This document shows, in pieces, positions 23,190 to 33,912 of a DNA stretch of 64,000 nucleotides. Every line of letters begins with the position of its first letter. Positions within the stretch are counted from its first letter, which is position 1. The position numbers and the translations under genes are program-made. This DNA comes from Pestalotiopsis fici W106-1 (taxonomy: Eukaryota > Ascomycota > Sordariomycetes > Amphisphaeriales > Sporocadaceae). The notes beneath the pieces were generated by a model. It saw only the letters and a program-made list of their open reading frames with translations. It made no database searches and was not told the DNA's origin. The DNA lies in assembly GCF_000516985.1 (NCBI RefSeq), contig NW_006917097.1, forward strand, positions 3,262,593 through 3,326,592. The letters are read 5' to 3'.

Positions 23190-23990
23190 TCAACCCGATG
23201 CCGAAGCCTTCTCCGGCTTTTGTTTGACGGGCAGATTCAGGTTCAGTGGTGCCGGCTGCGTACTCTTGATGCCGCACTGGACTTCGATGCTTCGAATGAC
23301 GCCCCCTACCGGGCGGAGTTCCTCCATGAAGACTGCAAGATTCGTAAAGCTCTTGCATCCAGGCTCGGCAAATACTCTAGCCTGACATCCATCTTCCACT
23401 ACAAAGACACTGTTAGCCATTTTCACGTAGACTATATACAAGTTTATGCGCCACTTTTTCTAAGCCTTTGCTCCGTAAAACCCCTTAACTAAGCACGAGT
23501 AGATATTCTTTCTTGTTGTGAGGGAATCTAGTAATGTCCGCAAAAGTCTCAAGGACTGTCACTTACTGTTTGCCATAAAGGTCCCACACTCGGCCTGCGC
23601 GGCTCTCGTGACATTATAACACGTCGGCCCCGTCGGCGTTGCAATACCTGCACCCTTGGGAACATTCAATTGAAAGACCGGTGTACCGCGACATTCCTTT
23701 GGTCCTGGCGAGGAGCTGTAGAGCAGAGCGGTAATCGGTAGTATCGGTTTGGCTGGCATGGCCTGCGGCGTGGGCTGGATCGCCGGCCGCGACGAGGGCA
23801 GAGTCGCGTTGATGACGGGGACGATGGTTTCGACCATTGCTTCCTCGCCAATCTTGGAAACATCTTCCTGTGCTACGGCGCCATCGACCATGAGGGCCGC
23901 TTGCTGGTCGCTGAGTCGACGCCGCTGTGCCTCGCCGGGGAGGGCACATGCGGCGATGAGCAATGCTACGATGGGCGACGGAAAACGCAT
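23190..23990 (-). CDS. Secreted cysteine-containing protein, unknown function
   Basis: This is a predicted secreted protein of 210 residues. Exon 1 (23990-23567) carries a signal peptide (MRFPSPIVALLIAACALPGEAQ) and a Pro/Ala-rich spacer before the first cysteine region (PGPKECRGTPVFQLNVPKG, TCYNVTRAAQAECGTF). The preferred intron is 23399-23566, because GTAAGT pairs with TTTGTAG and a GCTAAC branch. Exon 2 (23398-23190) continues EDGCQARVFAEPGCKSF and ends after VQCGI and a Lys/Pro tail. Six cysteines lie in the mature C-terminal part. An alternative acceptor about 70 bp upstream would add roughly 20 residues. I recognise the general form of fungal secreted cysteine proteins but no named family. 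Confidence 0.65.
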
Positions 23991-25374
23991 CGCGTCTGCT
24001 TTGGTGGAATTATCCTAGGCAGAGTATTCTGGGGAATCAATCATGCTCTGCTTTGTCTTTTTGAAATCTGGGGTTGTTGGATTTTTATATGCCGTCTCAT
24101 GATACGCCAAGATGGCGACTCCGCATGCTTGGCGTTTCATACCGAACAACCCTGAGCATCTGAGCTCTACGCAAGGAGCGATGGATTGTGTGAAGTTTTT
24201 AGAGTTGCAGCCAGCGAATGAAATAAAAAGTTCATATCGATGCGTCCTACCACTTCTTCAATAATCTTATTGTGTCTTGTTCGGCCATGGAAGACTTGTT
24301 GTATCAGTAGTTATTCACCTCCAACTTGCCAACTTTCAGCTATTCTGTCGCGACTTGCCCACGAGCCAACCGTGCGCGCCATGTCAAGCGGTGCTGACTT
24401 CCACATGTTGTGATTGGGGGATTGAATGGGCAGTCAAATAAAAGTCGAGTAATCTGTCATTGGTTCACTGGCGGGTTTACATTAGGTCTGGGGACAGGTA
24501 CAATATTGTATCAGTAATAAGCCAGTTGAATCTGGGAGAAGGACAGAAGAGCCTATGGCGTCATGCGGTAAGAGCCAAGCCATGAGCTCCAAATCCTCAG
24601 TGCCGATATTACTGCCGGTCGCGTTTGGCTGCATTCATCCTCTACCTTGTAGTGTTTGATCAACCTGATGGCATTCTAGAACCTACACAAACACATGTAT
24701 AAATAGTTCCAAGTCACAAGTATTTCTTCGTGTTTGCTCAAGTTAGCTCTTAGGTAAGGGGACAATGGAAAACATATTTGCCTTAGCATGAGTTTCCTTA
24801 CTCGAAGCGGTCCATTATCTGCTGTTAGTCGAGCGACCTAGTGCGTCAGGGCCCTCAGGTTGTCAGGATTCAGGCCGATCTGGGGACCAGTGATGAACAA
24901 AGTGGTGCTAAAAGTGCCCCTCAATTCGGGAAATGCCGCCCCTCACTTGCCCCAGAGGCGCTGGCTGTTTGTTCGTCACACCCCTTTGCTTGTGACTGCT
25001 CAGCAGCTACGTAGGTAGCCTAATAATGGGACAACACGGAGAAAGCGCCGATGCGCTGCGCATTAACTGACACCAAACTACAATCGTCACTTGACATCGG
25101 GCCGCCATTGACGACCTCTCTTGCATCTCCTCCTTCGCCCTTCTTTGACTCGCCCTTGACTCACCCTTCTTGTCTTTTGTTCTTCTTCTCAACTCAGCTA
25201 CAACCACAAATCACTAAACATCACAACGCTGCTCTCGTCCTGCGCAACCTACTGCGAAGACCGCCGAAAAAAAAAGTACCCTTGTTCCTGTACCCGCTCC
25301 CCCCAGCGGTGACCTCGATCCTTATCACCAACCGAGCCCCCCGATAAGCCGACTCTCCGACACAGGCCGTCAAG
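23991..25374. other. 1.4-kb intergenic region
   Basis: No gene was seen. A minus-strand TATAAAAA at 24083-24090 lies about 95 bp upstream of the secreted-protein ATG. The last 250 bp before ubc8 are CT-rich (25120-25340), like many fungal housekeeping 5' leaders. Confidence 0.4.
24083..24090 (-). promoter_or_regulatory. TATA box of the secreted-protein gene
   Basis: On the minus strand this reads TATAAAAA, about 95 bp upstream of the ATG at 23990. Confidence 0.4.
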
Positions 25375-26469
25375 ATGAGTAGCCCTCGCAGACGTATTGA
25401 GACTGATGTAAGTCCCTTCGCAAGAGATAGTCGGGTCAACATGCATGTTGCAAACGCCATACTAACCATGAGTTTTGCCTCCAGGTCATGAAGTAACCAT
25501 GACCCTCTGCCAATGGCTTGGTGTACATTCGCTGACCCGATCTACAGGATGTACGGCGCAAACCCCCTCGACAACGACGATTATTGCCCCGGACCCTCTG
25601 GATGCTAATGCTATGTCGAAAATAGGCTCATGAGCGACTACGAGGTCACTCTGGTCAATGATAATAGTAACTTGGATCCTCCCTGTTTATGCGACGCCAG
25701 ACCGCAGGCAGACTAACCTTTGTTACAGTGTAACACGCGACCACTCTTTTCTACCTCCGATAAACAAGCGCTTATAATGATGTAGGCAAGAGTTCTATGT
25801 GCGATTCAAGGGACCGTCTGAGAGTGCGTATTTCCTATCCGTCACTGACAACGCCAAGTCTTTCCGCTAATACGTGTGACAATAGCACCCTTCGAAGACG
25901 GAGTGTGGAAAGTCCACGTCGAGTTGCCCGACCAATACCCGTATAAGTCGCCCAGTATCGGCTTCGTCAACCGCATCTACCATCCCAACATCGATGAGCT
26001 GTGAGTGTTTTGGTCTCCCGAATGAAACACATAACAGCAGTTCAAGAGAAGGAACAGTCACTAAAAAGAGACGGTTTTCTTTTACAGGTCCGGCTCTGTC
26101 TGCCTGGATGTCATCAACCAGACCTGGTCTCCGATGTTCGATATGATCAATATTTTCGAGGTCTTTTTGCCCCAGCTTCTACGTTATCCCAACCCTGCGG
26201 ATCCTCTGAACGGCGAGGCGGCGGCACTGCTCATGAGAGAACCAAAGAGCTACGATGCAAAAGTCAAGGGTACGCGGCCAATCGCACCGATACACGAAGT
26301 TTTGGAACAAACACGGCTGACAAGAATCGCAGAATATGTGACAAAATACGCCAGCAAGGACGCTGTTGATGAGGCCGGCGCCGAGAGCGAGGACGACGAC
26401 GACATGTCTTCCGTGGCCAGTTTCGGGGATGAGGAAGAAGAGCCGCTCGGTCAGATGGACGATGTATGA
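25375..26469 (+). CDS. ubc8: Ubiquitin-conjugating enzyme E2, Ubc8/UBE2H type
   Basis: This E2 carries ubiquitin to substrates. In yeast, Ubc8 works with the GID/CTLH ligase that degrades gluconeogenic enzymes. My model has eight exons: 25375-25407, 25485-25492 (8 nt), 25548-25550 (3 nt), 25626-25666, 25729 (1 nt), 25786-25823, 25886-26000 and 26088-26469, giving 206 residues. Seen: the N-terminus [48 protein letters not shown], and the active-site Cys in [15 protein letters not shown]. The acidic C-terminal tail (EDDDDMSS...DEEEEP) is typical of Ubc8. The 1-nt exon is needed to keep frame and to restore the Met of NDNMQEF. The 3-nt exon restores the one residue otherwise missing from the first helix (KMLMSDYEV). 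All introns are 55-87 bp. Confidence 0.92.
25548..25550 (+). other. ubc8: Predicted 3-nt microexon of ubc8
   Basis: The triplet GAT is preceded by a CTGAC branch and CTACAG acceptor and followed by a GTACGG donor. It splits a 133-bp intron into introns of 55 and 75 bp. Including it gives K-M-L-M-S-D, the same helix length as yeast and human orthologues. Skipping it leaves frame intact but deletes one residue. Confidence 0.65.
25729..25729 (+). other. ubc8: Predicted 1-nt microexon of ubc8
   Basis: A single T sits between TTACAG (with a GACTAAC branch 5' of it) and GTAACA. Introns of 62 and 56 bp flank it. Joining A (25666), T (25729) and G (25786) makes the ATG for the conserved Met of NDNMQEF. 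Without it the downstream frame is lost. Confidence 0.75.
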
Positions 26470-26767
26470 ACTGGCGGCCAGCCATAATGTTTTCTTGAGT
26501 TATCTGTTTCACACGACCACAAGTCAGGATCAAGGAGTCCCGGATTGGTATCATGGCTTGGGACAGGTTCATCCGTTTGGAGTTTGCATATAATTGATTT
26601 CTAGGGGTTTAAACCTGTCAGCGAGTCGCCATGTTGATATTTTTAGGTGGTCCTGGTGTTTTGCACGTCGACTGGCTTCTGAATCTTTTACTAAACAGTT
26701 GTCTCCATTCTCACACTCAGCAACATATGTTCTATTCAAAGTGATCAGTCGTGCCGAAATTACCCAA

Positions 26768-28038
26768 CTACGGGGTACCCGGGTTGTTCAAGATACATTC
26801 GTCCGACTTCTTCTTTGGGGACGCTCTCTGAAAATGAACAGCCTTCATGCCAATGGGCTTCAACAATTCCAGTCTCTCAAGAATTGTGTTCATCTCTTCG
26901 TCATTTCTCCAACCACCGATCTCAACGACTTTGGGAGCTTGGTAACAAGGACCTCCAAAGTCTTTCTCGCACCATTCAGCGTTGACTGGGCCCTTGAAGC
27001 TATCTGTGAGGGTGTTGAGTACCCACTCGACCTTTCTACAGCATCCAAACCCGCAGGAGCACTCATCCAAGTCAATGTGTAACCTTTCCAGACTACGCAT
27101 CTCCCGCATTGCGAGTATCTTTTGAGTCCACCTGTTCTGCAAGGAAACATTTCTACTGTTGTGCAGACGGCCTAGAAACTCCTGCACGGCCGGCGGCGGT
27201 ATGTGGTCGAAAGCCCCTATAAACTGACCCTGGTTGTTCTTCATAGTGGGGATATAGGCGTCAAAAGTGTAGCTGACATCGCGCATTGAAAGTGTCAGCT
27301 CCTTTAGCTCTACGTCAAACTCGTTCTTTGGATCTTCGCCATTGAGGAACCGGGGCCATGAACAATCGCGGCCAGGAAGGATGAACCTGTTGTTCTGGAA
27401 GAAGACACGACTGGCCTCAAGATGGAATTGCCTGCTGACACCTCTCAAGGCGCCCGTGCAGGGAAGGAGAGGCAAATTGGAGCCCAACAATTGATTGTTC
27501 CAGAGATTCGGACATCGGTCGTGGATCCGAACCATTTGGTTGAAATCTTTCCCTCGCGCAACGCATATTCGCTCCCCGAATCGTTTGGCGTCAGTCACGA
27601 CGAGGTGGCGATAGACCATATCGCGCAGCTCGCGCGGCAGGGACATGAAGCCGTGGAACTCGGTCACGCTCTTGCGAAGTTGTCGCAGGTGGTGTACAGG
27701 CTGTTCCATCTCGGTGGTATCCCGAACTTTGGCCAGTGAACCCGAACTCGGGCCCTCTTCCTGGCTTCGCCGTTGTTGCAGCCACTCTGCCGTGTCAAAG
27801 GGGCCATGGTAGTTCTTTACACGGCCGCGCCACTCCACCAGGCGCACGCTGGCAAAGTATTCAATGGCTCGCGATTGTAGTGTTGGATTGCGTGTGAACT
27901 ATACGGTCAATTCTAATCAGTCGTCTGTTACAAGGATGAAGCGGAAATATAATGCATCCTTACAAGACACTCGGGGAGGCTTCCAATAATTTGGGTCTCC
28001 CATTCTTTTGCTTGCTCATATGATAGTTGAATGGCCAT
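26768..28038 (-). CDS. F-box-like/2EXR-like protein of unknown function
   Basis: Two exons (28038-27964 and 27898-26768) around a 65-bp intron encode 401 residues. The middle has the pattern FMSLPRELRDMVYRHLV followed about 70 residues later by LRGVSRQFHLEASRVFFQNN. This is the layout of large fungal F-box-like or 2EXR-like families with a short N-terminal helix pair and 'returned to bin' style second block. No WD or LRR repeats are evident. The longer second exon starts with no ATG of its own, which is why the upstream exon (MAIQLSYEQAKEWE) is needed. Its promoter and first codons resemble a second copy near 28798. The substrate or partner is unknown. Confidence 0.7.
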
Positions 28039-28468
28039 GATTACGATTGAAATCAAGAAGAATATTAGAATGTAGAAAAGGTTGAAGACAATTGGGTATT
28101 AATTGGTGAACTTCAAAACCAGAAGACTATAGATGAGTACGGATGTGATGAGAAGAGAAACAAAACGGTAATGGGATGCAAAAGAAGCGAAGAGCAAGTT
28201 CGAGGGCATCAGTTCGCGTTTCTCCCCCTCGGTATTTGTAGTGGCCCTGGGCGATCAATCCTCCACTTTGTCAAAGCAATCCGAAGGAGCAAATATATTT
28301 GGTTTTTGATTTGATTTACTTCATGTGAAGATTTCAGTGTTGCGAGAGATGGCTTCGGAGTCTTTGGCAAGCAATGAAGCTGGCAAAAGCAAAATCTATA
28401 TGCACGACCACCTGGGCAAGGGTCAACAACAGCCAACCACTTGCATATTTCTTATGCACTAGAACCAT
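28039..28468. other. Intergenic, promoter of the F-box-like gene
   Basis: No gene was supported here. A GTTCACCAAT motif (minus strand, near 28105) recurs upstream of the similar start at 28798. Confidence 0.4.
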
Positions 28469-28798
28469 TTAAGATTGTGACGCGAACACGCGAGCTGTGC
28501 CCATAAGACTGCCGATGATAAGAATTTCTTTTTCATCCATGGCAGAACATTTCGGTACCTCCTTTGAGCCGTGAGTCACATTTCCAACGCGTGAATGGTG
28601 GATATGGATGTCATCACAGCGATAGGACCCAGCAGCATGTTTTCTTTTTGTGGTGACTAAAGGACATGGGTCAAAGTCCGTACATATCAAATCGACTACG
28701 GAAGATTCGGTGGATGGAGCATCCCTCTGGTAGGCGATGCTTTGAACCAATTCAAATTCCCATTTTTGGGCTTGCTCATATGGTACTGCAATTGCCAT
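28469..28798 (-). pseudogene. Partial duplicate of the F-box-like gene's 5' end
   Basis: An open frame of 109 residues starts MAIAVPYEQAQKWE, closely matching MAIQLSYEQAKEWE of the neighbouring gene 760 bp away on the same strand. After about 25 residues the similarity ends. The rest has no F-box-like block and no recognisable domain. The upstream sequence also shares GTTCACCAAT. It may be a duplication remnant or a short diverged gene. Confidence 0.35.
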
Positions 28799-29519
28799 GA
28801 TTGTGGTGGTCGAGCCAAGGGATATGAAGAAGAAAGGTTGCTCAAATTGATCAAAACAGCAAATATTGAGAAGGCTTATGAGGGAGGTATCACAGGTCGG
28901 GATGAGACAAATTGGTGAACAGCAGGAGGTGAAAGACATGCAAAAGAGAAAGAATTTGCATATTATACACGGAAGACGTGTACGCGCTTTCCCAATTATC
29001 ATACGAAGAAACCTTAAAATGCAACAGCGTAGGTTTGCTTGGTTTGAAGATAACTTCCTCACAACAAGACTGCCGGAAAGCTACATGATAAGAGCCCGAG
29101 GTACTATATACACTTTGGAGGAATACTTGTGAGCCACTATTGCCACTACTTGCAAAAGCATTACCAAATTGACTTTGTGACACGAATCCAACGCGAGCCA
29201 TGTTTACGCGATGGCTTGGGTCATGAATCAACAAATCTTCCAAGCAATAAGTCCTGGACCTTCATGCGCGTTGTGAATTACATTCTCAGTGAGCGGATGT
29301 CAATTGCGGCCTCGTCACCGCGACTTAGCCATTCTGCTAACTGGTTTAGTATGGTAGAAATCACAGAATAAAATACCATCCCTGTATCATTAATACATGT
29401 CTCTGTTATTTCACTGTGAGTCTACTCTAAGTCTAGATAAATAAATGCTAGTAGCGGGGGTATCATTGAATCCATTGTCCATAACGCCTTACAAAACTCG
29501 TTGCAGCCCATAAATATCA
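28799..29519. other. Intergenic, no gene seen
   Basis: This AT-rich 720-bp interval contains the upstream region of the duplicate start and the 3' flank of the splicing-factor gene. Confidence 0.4.
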
Positions 29520-30590
29520 TCAGTCTGTGTCAGAGTCGTAGCTCACCAAAGCCACCGATGCCGTGTCCCTTTTCACCTTGTGCTCCGGGGACGATCTGCC
29601 AGTCTCTGGATCTTCATCTTCAACACGCTTCCGCTTGATACCTGGCATCCTATGGGAAGCTTTAGTGACAGACGCGCTCCTGTCCAAATTCAAAAATGGA
29701 TCAGTGACAACTCGCGTATTCCCGACTAATTCAGACACCAAGTTGTCCTTTGTCTGCTCCGCCTTGACTTCGGATTTGAGCCGCTTTGCCCCAATCAAAG
29801 CTTCGTTCTTGGGCCTTGGGGCCTTTTTGTCGAATAAAGGTCGGCTCAAGCCTTTTCGTTCCAAATCGTCCTCTCGACCGTCTTGCAAAGTCGAGCCAAA
29901 GTCGATTAGACCGGCCCGTCGCTTGTCCTCTTCTCTCTCGGCCACAAGTTCAATACCCAAACTCAGTTTGTCTTTTAGTTCCTCTGTCTTGAGCGCGTCC
30001 TTTTCCCGCTCGTGCCGACCGACCCTGAATTCTTTTCTCAACCGTCGGTTCATCTCGTAAGGATCTTCCCACGTCCTGTTATTGGTCTCTTGCAGCTCCT
30101 CCACCCTCTGCCTCCCGACAATCAGCTGTTCGCGATCCTCGATGGTCTTTTCGAGTCTCGCAAACGAGTTGTTTCGGAGCTTCTCCCGCTCGGCGTCGGT
30201 CAAGATCTCCAAGTCGCCCTCGCGGACCTTGCCCTCGGCATCGTCGCGGCGCCGGCCGCCCTCGGTCACCACGTACGCCGTGTTCTGCGGATCGGTCCGG
30301 ACCTCGATGGTGCCGCCGCAGTCGGCGTGCTTCATGCGAAACGCAAAGATGGGGGTCGAGTAGTAGGAGCCCACGCGGCTCTTGGCGGCGTTGAAGCGCA
30401 CGCCCTGCCCGATTATGGTCGGCTTGGGGCAGGTCCCGCACCACACGGCAAAGGGCATCTCGAAGCGCACCGTCAGGGCGCCGGGCTTGGACGCCCGCGA
30501 GCCGAGCGGGTGCTTCTTGTGTAGCTTGTTGCCCGAGACCGTCCCCTCGAGGTCCGGGGGGACGTACCGGCCCATGTTGAAGCCCTGCAT
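29520..30590 (-). CDS. Yju2/CWC16-family splicing factor (CCDC130/YJU2B-like)
   Basis: This 356-residue, single-exon protein belongs to the Yju2/CWC16 family of spliceosome-associated factors acting in the nucleus around the catalytic steps. Seen: the start MQGFNMGRYVPPD, the zinc-binding pair WCGTCPKP near residue 52, RFNAAKSRVGSYYSTPIFAFRMKH, a second pair in HADCGG, and IEVRTDPQNTAYVV. A charged coiled-coil region and a basic C-terminus with KRKRVEDED follow. The length and the long charged tail fit the CCDC130-like branch better than Yju2 itself. It is GC-rich in the first half, which produces long open frames on the other strand that are not genes. Confidence 0.88.
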   Translation of the reverse strand: MQGFNMGRYVPPDLEGTVSGNKLHKKHPLGSRASKPGALTVRFEMPFAVWCGTCPKPTIIGQGVRFNAAKSRVGSYYSTPIFAFRMKHADCGGTIEVRTDPQNTAYVVTEGGRRRDDAEGKVREGDLEILTDAEREKLRNNSFARLEKTIEDREQLIVGRQRVEELQETNNRTWEDPYEMNRRLRKEFRVGRHEREKDALKTEELKDKLSLGIELVAEREEDKRRAGLIDFGSTLQDGREDDLERKGLSRPLFDKKAPRPKNEALIGAKRLKSEVKAEQTKDNLVSELVGNTRVVTDPFLNLDRSASVTKASHRMPGIKRKRVEDEDPETGRSSPEHKVKRDTASVALVSYDSDTD

Positions 30591-32057
30591 CTTGAGCTAG
30601 GGAATGGCGCCGGCGAGCGCAACTCGATACTGTATGTTGCCTAGTTGTTGCTACGGGCGGATGGACAGGGCAACGAGGGACGTCGTTATTGAGAATATTG
30701 TCTGCGCAGCTGCTTCTGCGCGATGCGCGCAAGCGGACAACTTTCGAGGGTTGCCACTGGTGAATGCGACTGACTGTGCAAAAGGATATTTCCTTTCCGG
30801 GGTGTTTGGAGGGACTTTACAAAGTTTAGGCAGCGGGGTGACAAGTGCGTCACAGTCTGGAACCCGCTAATGACCAGAGCCGGCAGCCAACTTTAGGTAG
30901 GTCCGTTTACCCCAGATTTTTAAGTCTATAAGCTTTGAATTTGGTTACCTTCTGCTTCTCAACATTTACCGATCATGCATCTGCATCTGCATTGGCGTCT
31001 GCATTGCATGGTCGACGGAAAGCCTAATCTGCCATCTTTTGCATGTAAACAAAGACACGGTATTGAACCAGAGCACCATTTTTTTTATTTTTTTAACACC
31101 AAGAAGAACTCCTTCATCGGGAATAATAGATCGCGACCTCGATCTCTGGATTGGACACAATGGTATGTGCGTTTGGATATATGGGTCTGTTCAATAGAAA
31201 CAATGCGCGTATGAAGTATTATGGTGTCGGGACTAGATTGGAGAAAACGTATTACTTTCATTACCTGGCATCGGCCGCGATCACTCCTCAGATTATTTCA
31301 ACTTGAGCAAAGCTACGATTTCTGTGAAATCGTTTTGGAATTTTGACATCTAGATGAGAAATGACCACTAGGTAGACGCTGCGAGAGCCTGAGCGACGTC
31401 CGCCTTGAGCTCAATTCTCGTATCTTGAACGATCATTGCCAAGCTAAGCTTTAAAGGCCCAGAATTCTGAGATTCCAATCTGCCTCAGAATGAGTTTCGC
31501 GGTTAATGGTAAATGGTCTCTCGCGGCTAGTCAACGACTAAACACCGAGGATCGACACGGCTTGAAACATTCTAGCGAACTTTCATCCGTTCGTAACTCC
31601 GTGGCATCGCCGGATCGTCTATTCCCACAATGCCAAGGTGGGAAAGATATTCTTGGCTGACGGCACTTGACTGTAGCAAAATGGATCCTTGAAAATAATC
31701 ATCGGCGCCATGCCCAGGTCCTCTCAGCCAGTCCCAATATTCAAGCGTTCTTGGGGATTTCCATTTTTATTACAGCTTGACTAGGTGGATCAATGCCTTG
31801 GTATCTTGATTGGATCGTATATACGAGTTGCTCGCCTGCATTGCAAACGCAACATGTTTGACGGTACAATATCATGTCATGGTGGACAACAGATCATGTC
31901 TGGGATTTATGCTTGGCCAGGAATCGCTAATTTCGCATCCCTTGGCGTGTAGGACCATCAGCACGCTCTGGAGTATGTGTCTTTTGTACAGAAATATGTC
32001 TCTTCTCGAGCCATCCCTTTTCTTCTTTTCTTGTACAGATAACGTTGACAGGCAGTC
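30591..32057. other. 1.5-kb intergenic region
   Basis: The interval holds divergent 5' regions of the splicing factor and the acyltransferase. No gene or RNA was recognised. A T-rich run lies at about 31079-31096. Confidence 0.4.
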
Positions 32058-33530
32058 ATGACGATACGATCAAGATGGTCCAGCGAGCTGGCCAAATTCA
32101 TACTTCCAAGCTTTGCCCAAGACTGGCTACACACTACTCGCCCACGGCCAAAGAAGACGCACTCGACATCATACCTCGACGGGCTTCGAGGTTTAGCAGC
32201 TTTGGCAGTGTTGGGCTACCACTTTACCGACTATAACCTCAAATTCTTTCACCCAGGTTATGGCGTAGAAGAATCCTCTTCACTATTACAGTTGCCATAT
32301 GTCCGTTTATTGTATGCGGGTAAACCCATGGTTCATCTTTTCTTTGTTGTCTCTGGGTTTGCTTTATCGATTCGACCTCTACAGCAGCTCGTGGCAGGCC
32401 AGCATGATGAGTGTCAGGAAACACTATCGTCGTCGATCTTTAGAAGACCAATCAGACTCTTGGGGCCATGTCTTGTCCTGACCTTTTCACTCGTCTTTTG
32501 GGCCCGTGCTGGATATTTTTTGCATTACCTCAAGTATCAACCTACCTTGTGGGCTCAGATCTCTGATTGGAGCTCCGACTTCTTCCTTCGTATTGCTTGG
32601 CCCTGGAGTTGGGACTTCGGGGAGCGACCCAAGTACAATGTGCATCTCTGGACAATTCCGATCGAGTTATCGCACTCTTACCTCCTGTTTCTGACCATAC
32701 TGTTGATTGCACATCTTCGACCTACGTTTCGACTTCCGATTCTGATTTCAATCATGAAATACACCCTGCAATGCGGACGATGGGCAGCCTTTGAGTTTAT
32801 AGGGGGTTGCCTACTGGCATACATACATATTCGCCAAGAGCAGGACTCTGAAGAAGAGACAACGAAAGCCCAAAGTCTTTTGTGGTCGATTTGGCATGGT
32901 CTTGTTAACATCATTCTCATATTGATGTTTCTGGCAGGTGCCTTCGTCATGTCCTGGCCGACGGACTTCAAGCAACTTCCCGAGACATATCAATTCTTGG
33001 TAGCCCATGTACCAGAACCCTTTGCCAATAATGCGTCGGACTTTTGGTTCGCGCTTTCGGCCTTTGCTGTCGTAGGATCAATAGGCCACTTGAGAACCCT
33101 GCGCCAATGTCTTGAGCTGCCCTTTCCTCAATACCTGGGCAGGATCAGTTTCTCCCTTTATATCCTCCAGCATCCCTTTCTGAACCTAATTCAACCTTAC
33201 CTCATGGGCGCGGAAGCACGGCCTGCCAGCGGCAATCAACCGGCTATACCCGGCTGGGGTCTGAGAGGCTGGCCTGGCGTCGAGACATGGCGGCAACGCG
33301 TCATCACGTGGTTTATAGGATGGATGATTGTGGTGCTGCTGCAGATCTGGCTGGCCGACATGTACACGCGATGGATCGATCAGCCGTGCGTAAGGCTCGC
33401 AAAGGCGGCAGAGCGATGGATGTGTCTTCAGGCTGATCGGCAACCCGAAAGACTTGGCACCGAGGAAAAGTCGTTGTTGACTGACCAACTCCGAGTCAAC
33501 TCTGAACCTAGTAGCGACTCCCCCGTCTGA
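32058..33530 (+). CDS. Acyltransferase-3 family membrane protein
   Basis: This integral membrane O-acyltransferase (OafA/NolL-like acyltransferase 3 family) transfers acyl groups to sugars or small molecules. It is a single exon of 490 residues from the ATG at 32058. Seen: the signature SYLDGLRGLAALAVLGYHF with the conserved His, VHLFFVVSGFALS, RR..RL in the second helix region, WTIPIELSHSY, and FPQYLGRISFSLYILQHP, with about ten hydrophobic segments. The C-terminus is hydrophilic. The acceptor substrate is unknown; fungal members often lie near metabolite or cell-surface genes. Confidence 0.9.
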   Translation: MTIRSRWSSELAKFILPSFAQDWLHTTRPRPKKTHSTSYLDGLRGLAALAVLGYHFTDYNLKFFHPGYGVEESSSLLQLPYVRLLYAGKPMVHLFFVVSGFALSIRPLQQLVAGQHDECQETLSSSIFRRPIRLLGPCLVLTFSLVFWARAGYFLHYLKYQPTLWAQISDWSSDFFLRIAWPWSWDFGERPKYNVHLWTIPIELSHSYLLFLTILLIAHLRPTFRLPILISIMKYTLQCGRWAAFEFIGGCLLAYIHIRQEQDSEEETTKAQSLLWSIWHGLVNIILILMFLAGAFVMSWPTDFKQLPETYQFLVAHVPEPFANNASDFWFALSAFAVVGSIGHLRTLRQCLELPFPQYLGRISFSLYILQHPFLNLIQPYLMGAEARPASGNQPAIPGWGLRGWPGVETWRQRVITWFIGWMIVVLLQIWLADMYTRWIDQPCVRLAKAAERWMCLQADRQPERLGTEEKSLLTDQLRVNSEPSSDSPV

Positions 33531-33912
33531 CACTTTTTTTTTCTTTCTGGCATTTGGCAGTAACGTGGCAAAGAAATTTCCCAAGGGTATGCAGCCGCGC
33601 CCGAATGACCGGTAGCTCAAACCTTGACATCACAATACGAACATTGGCGCGGCCTTTTTACCTTCCAGTACGCACGTTGAGCGCATTCCTTTTTTGCATC
33701 ATCTGGTTTGGAGTACATATGACCTGGCTTTTATTGTGACAACAACCAAAATATGTTTCGACGCAGCATCACCAGCTCCGTCGTCACGCGTCTGGAGTGT
33801 AAATAAAACACCATAGCCAGCCCACCTCCTATTGTCGTCGCTCTTCATCCGCCCTCTGAAATATCTTTGCGATCAATACACACAAGGTCCAGACAAATCA
33901 ATTCAATCCATC
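33531..33912. other. Intergenic, 5' flank of the secreted protein
   Basis: No gene was seen in these 382 bp, which should include the secreted-protein promoter. Confidence 0.4.

Noticed and set aside
25493..25625. A single 133-bp intron in ubc8 without the 3-nt exon
   Set aside because: It keeps frame but leaves the first E2 helix one residue short; two normal introns around GAT fit better. Kept only as the alternative.
30012..30732. Long open frames on both strands over the splicing-factor gene
   Set aside because: These are out-of-frame shadows of a GC-rich exon; the Yju2/CCDC130 frame has all the motifs.
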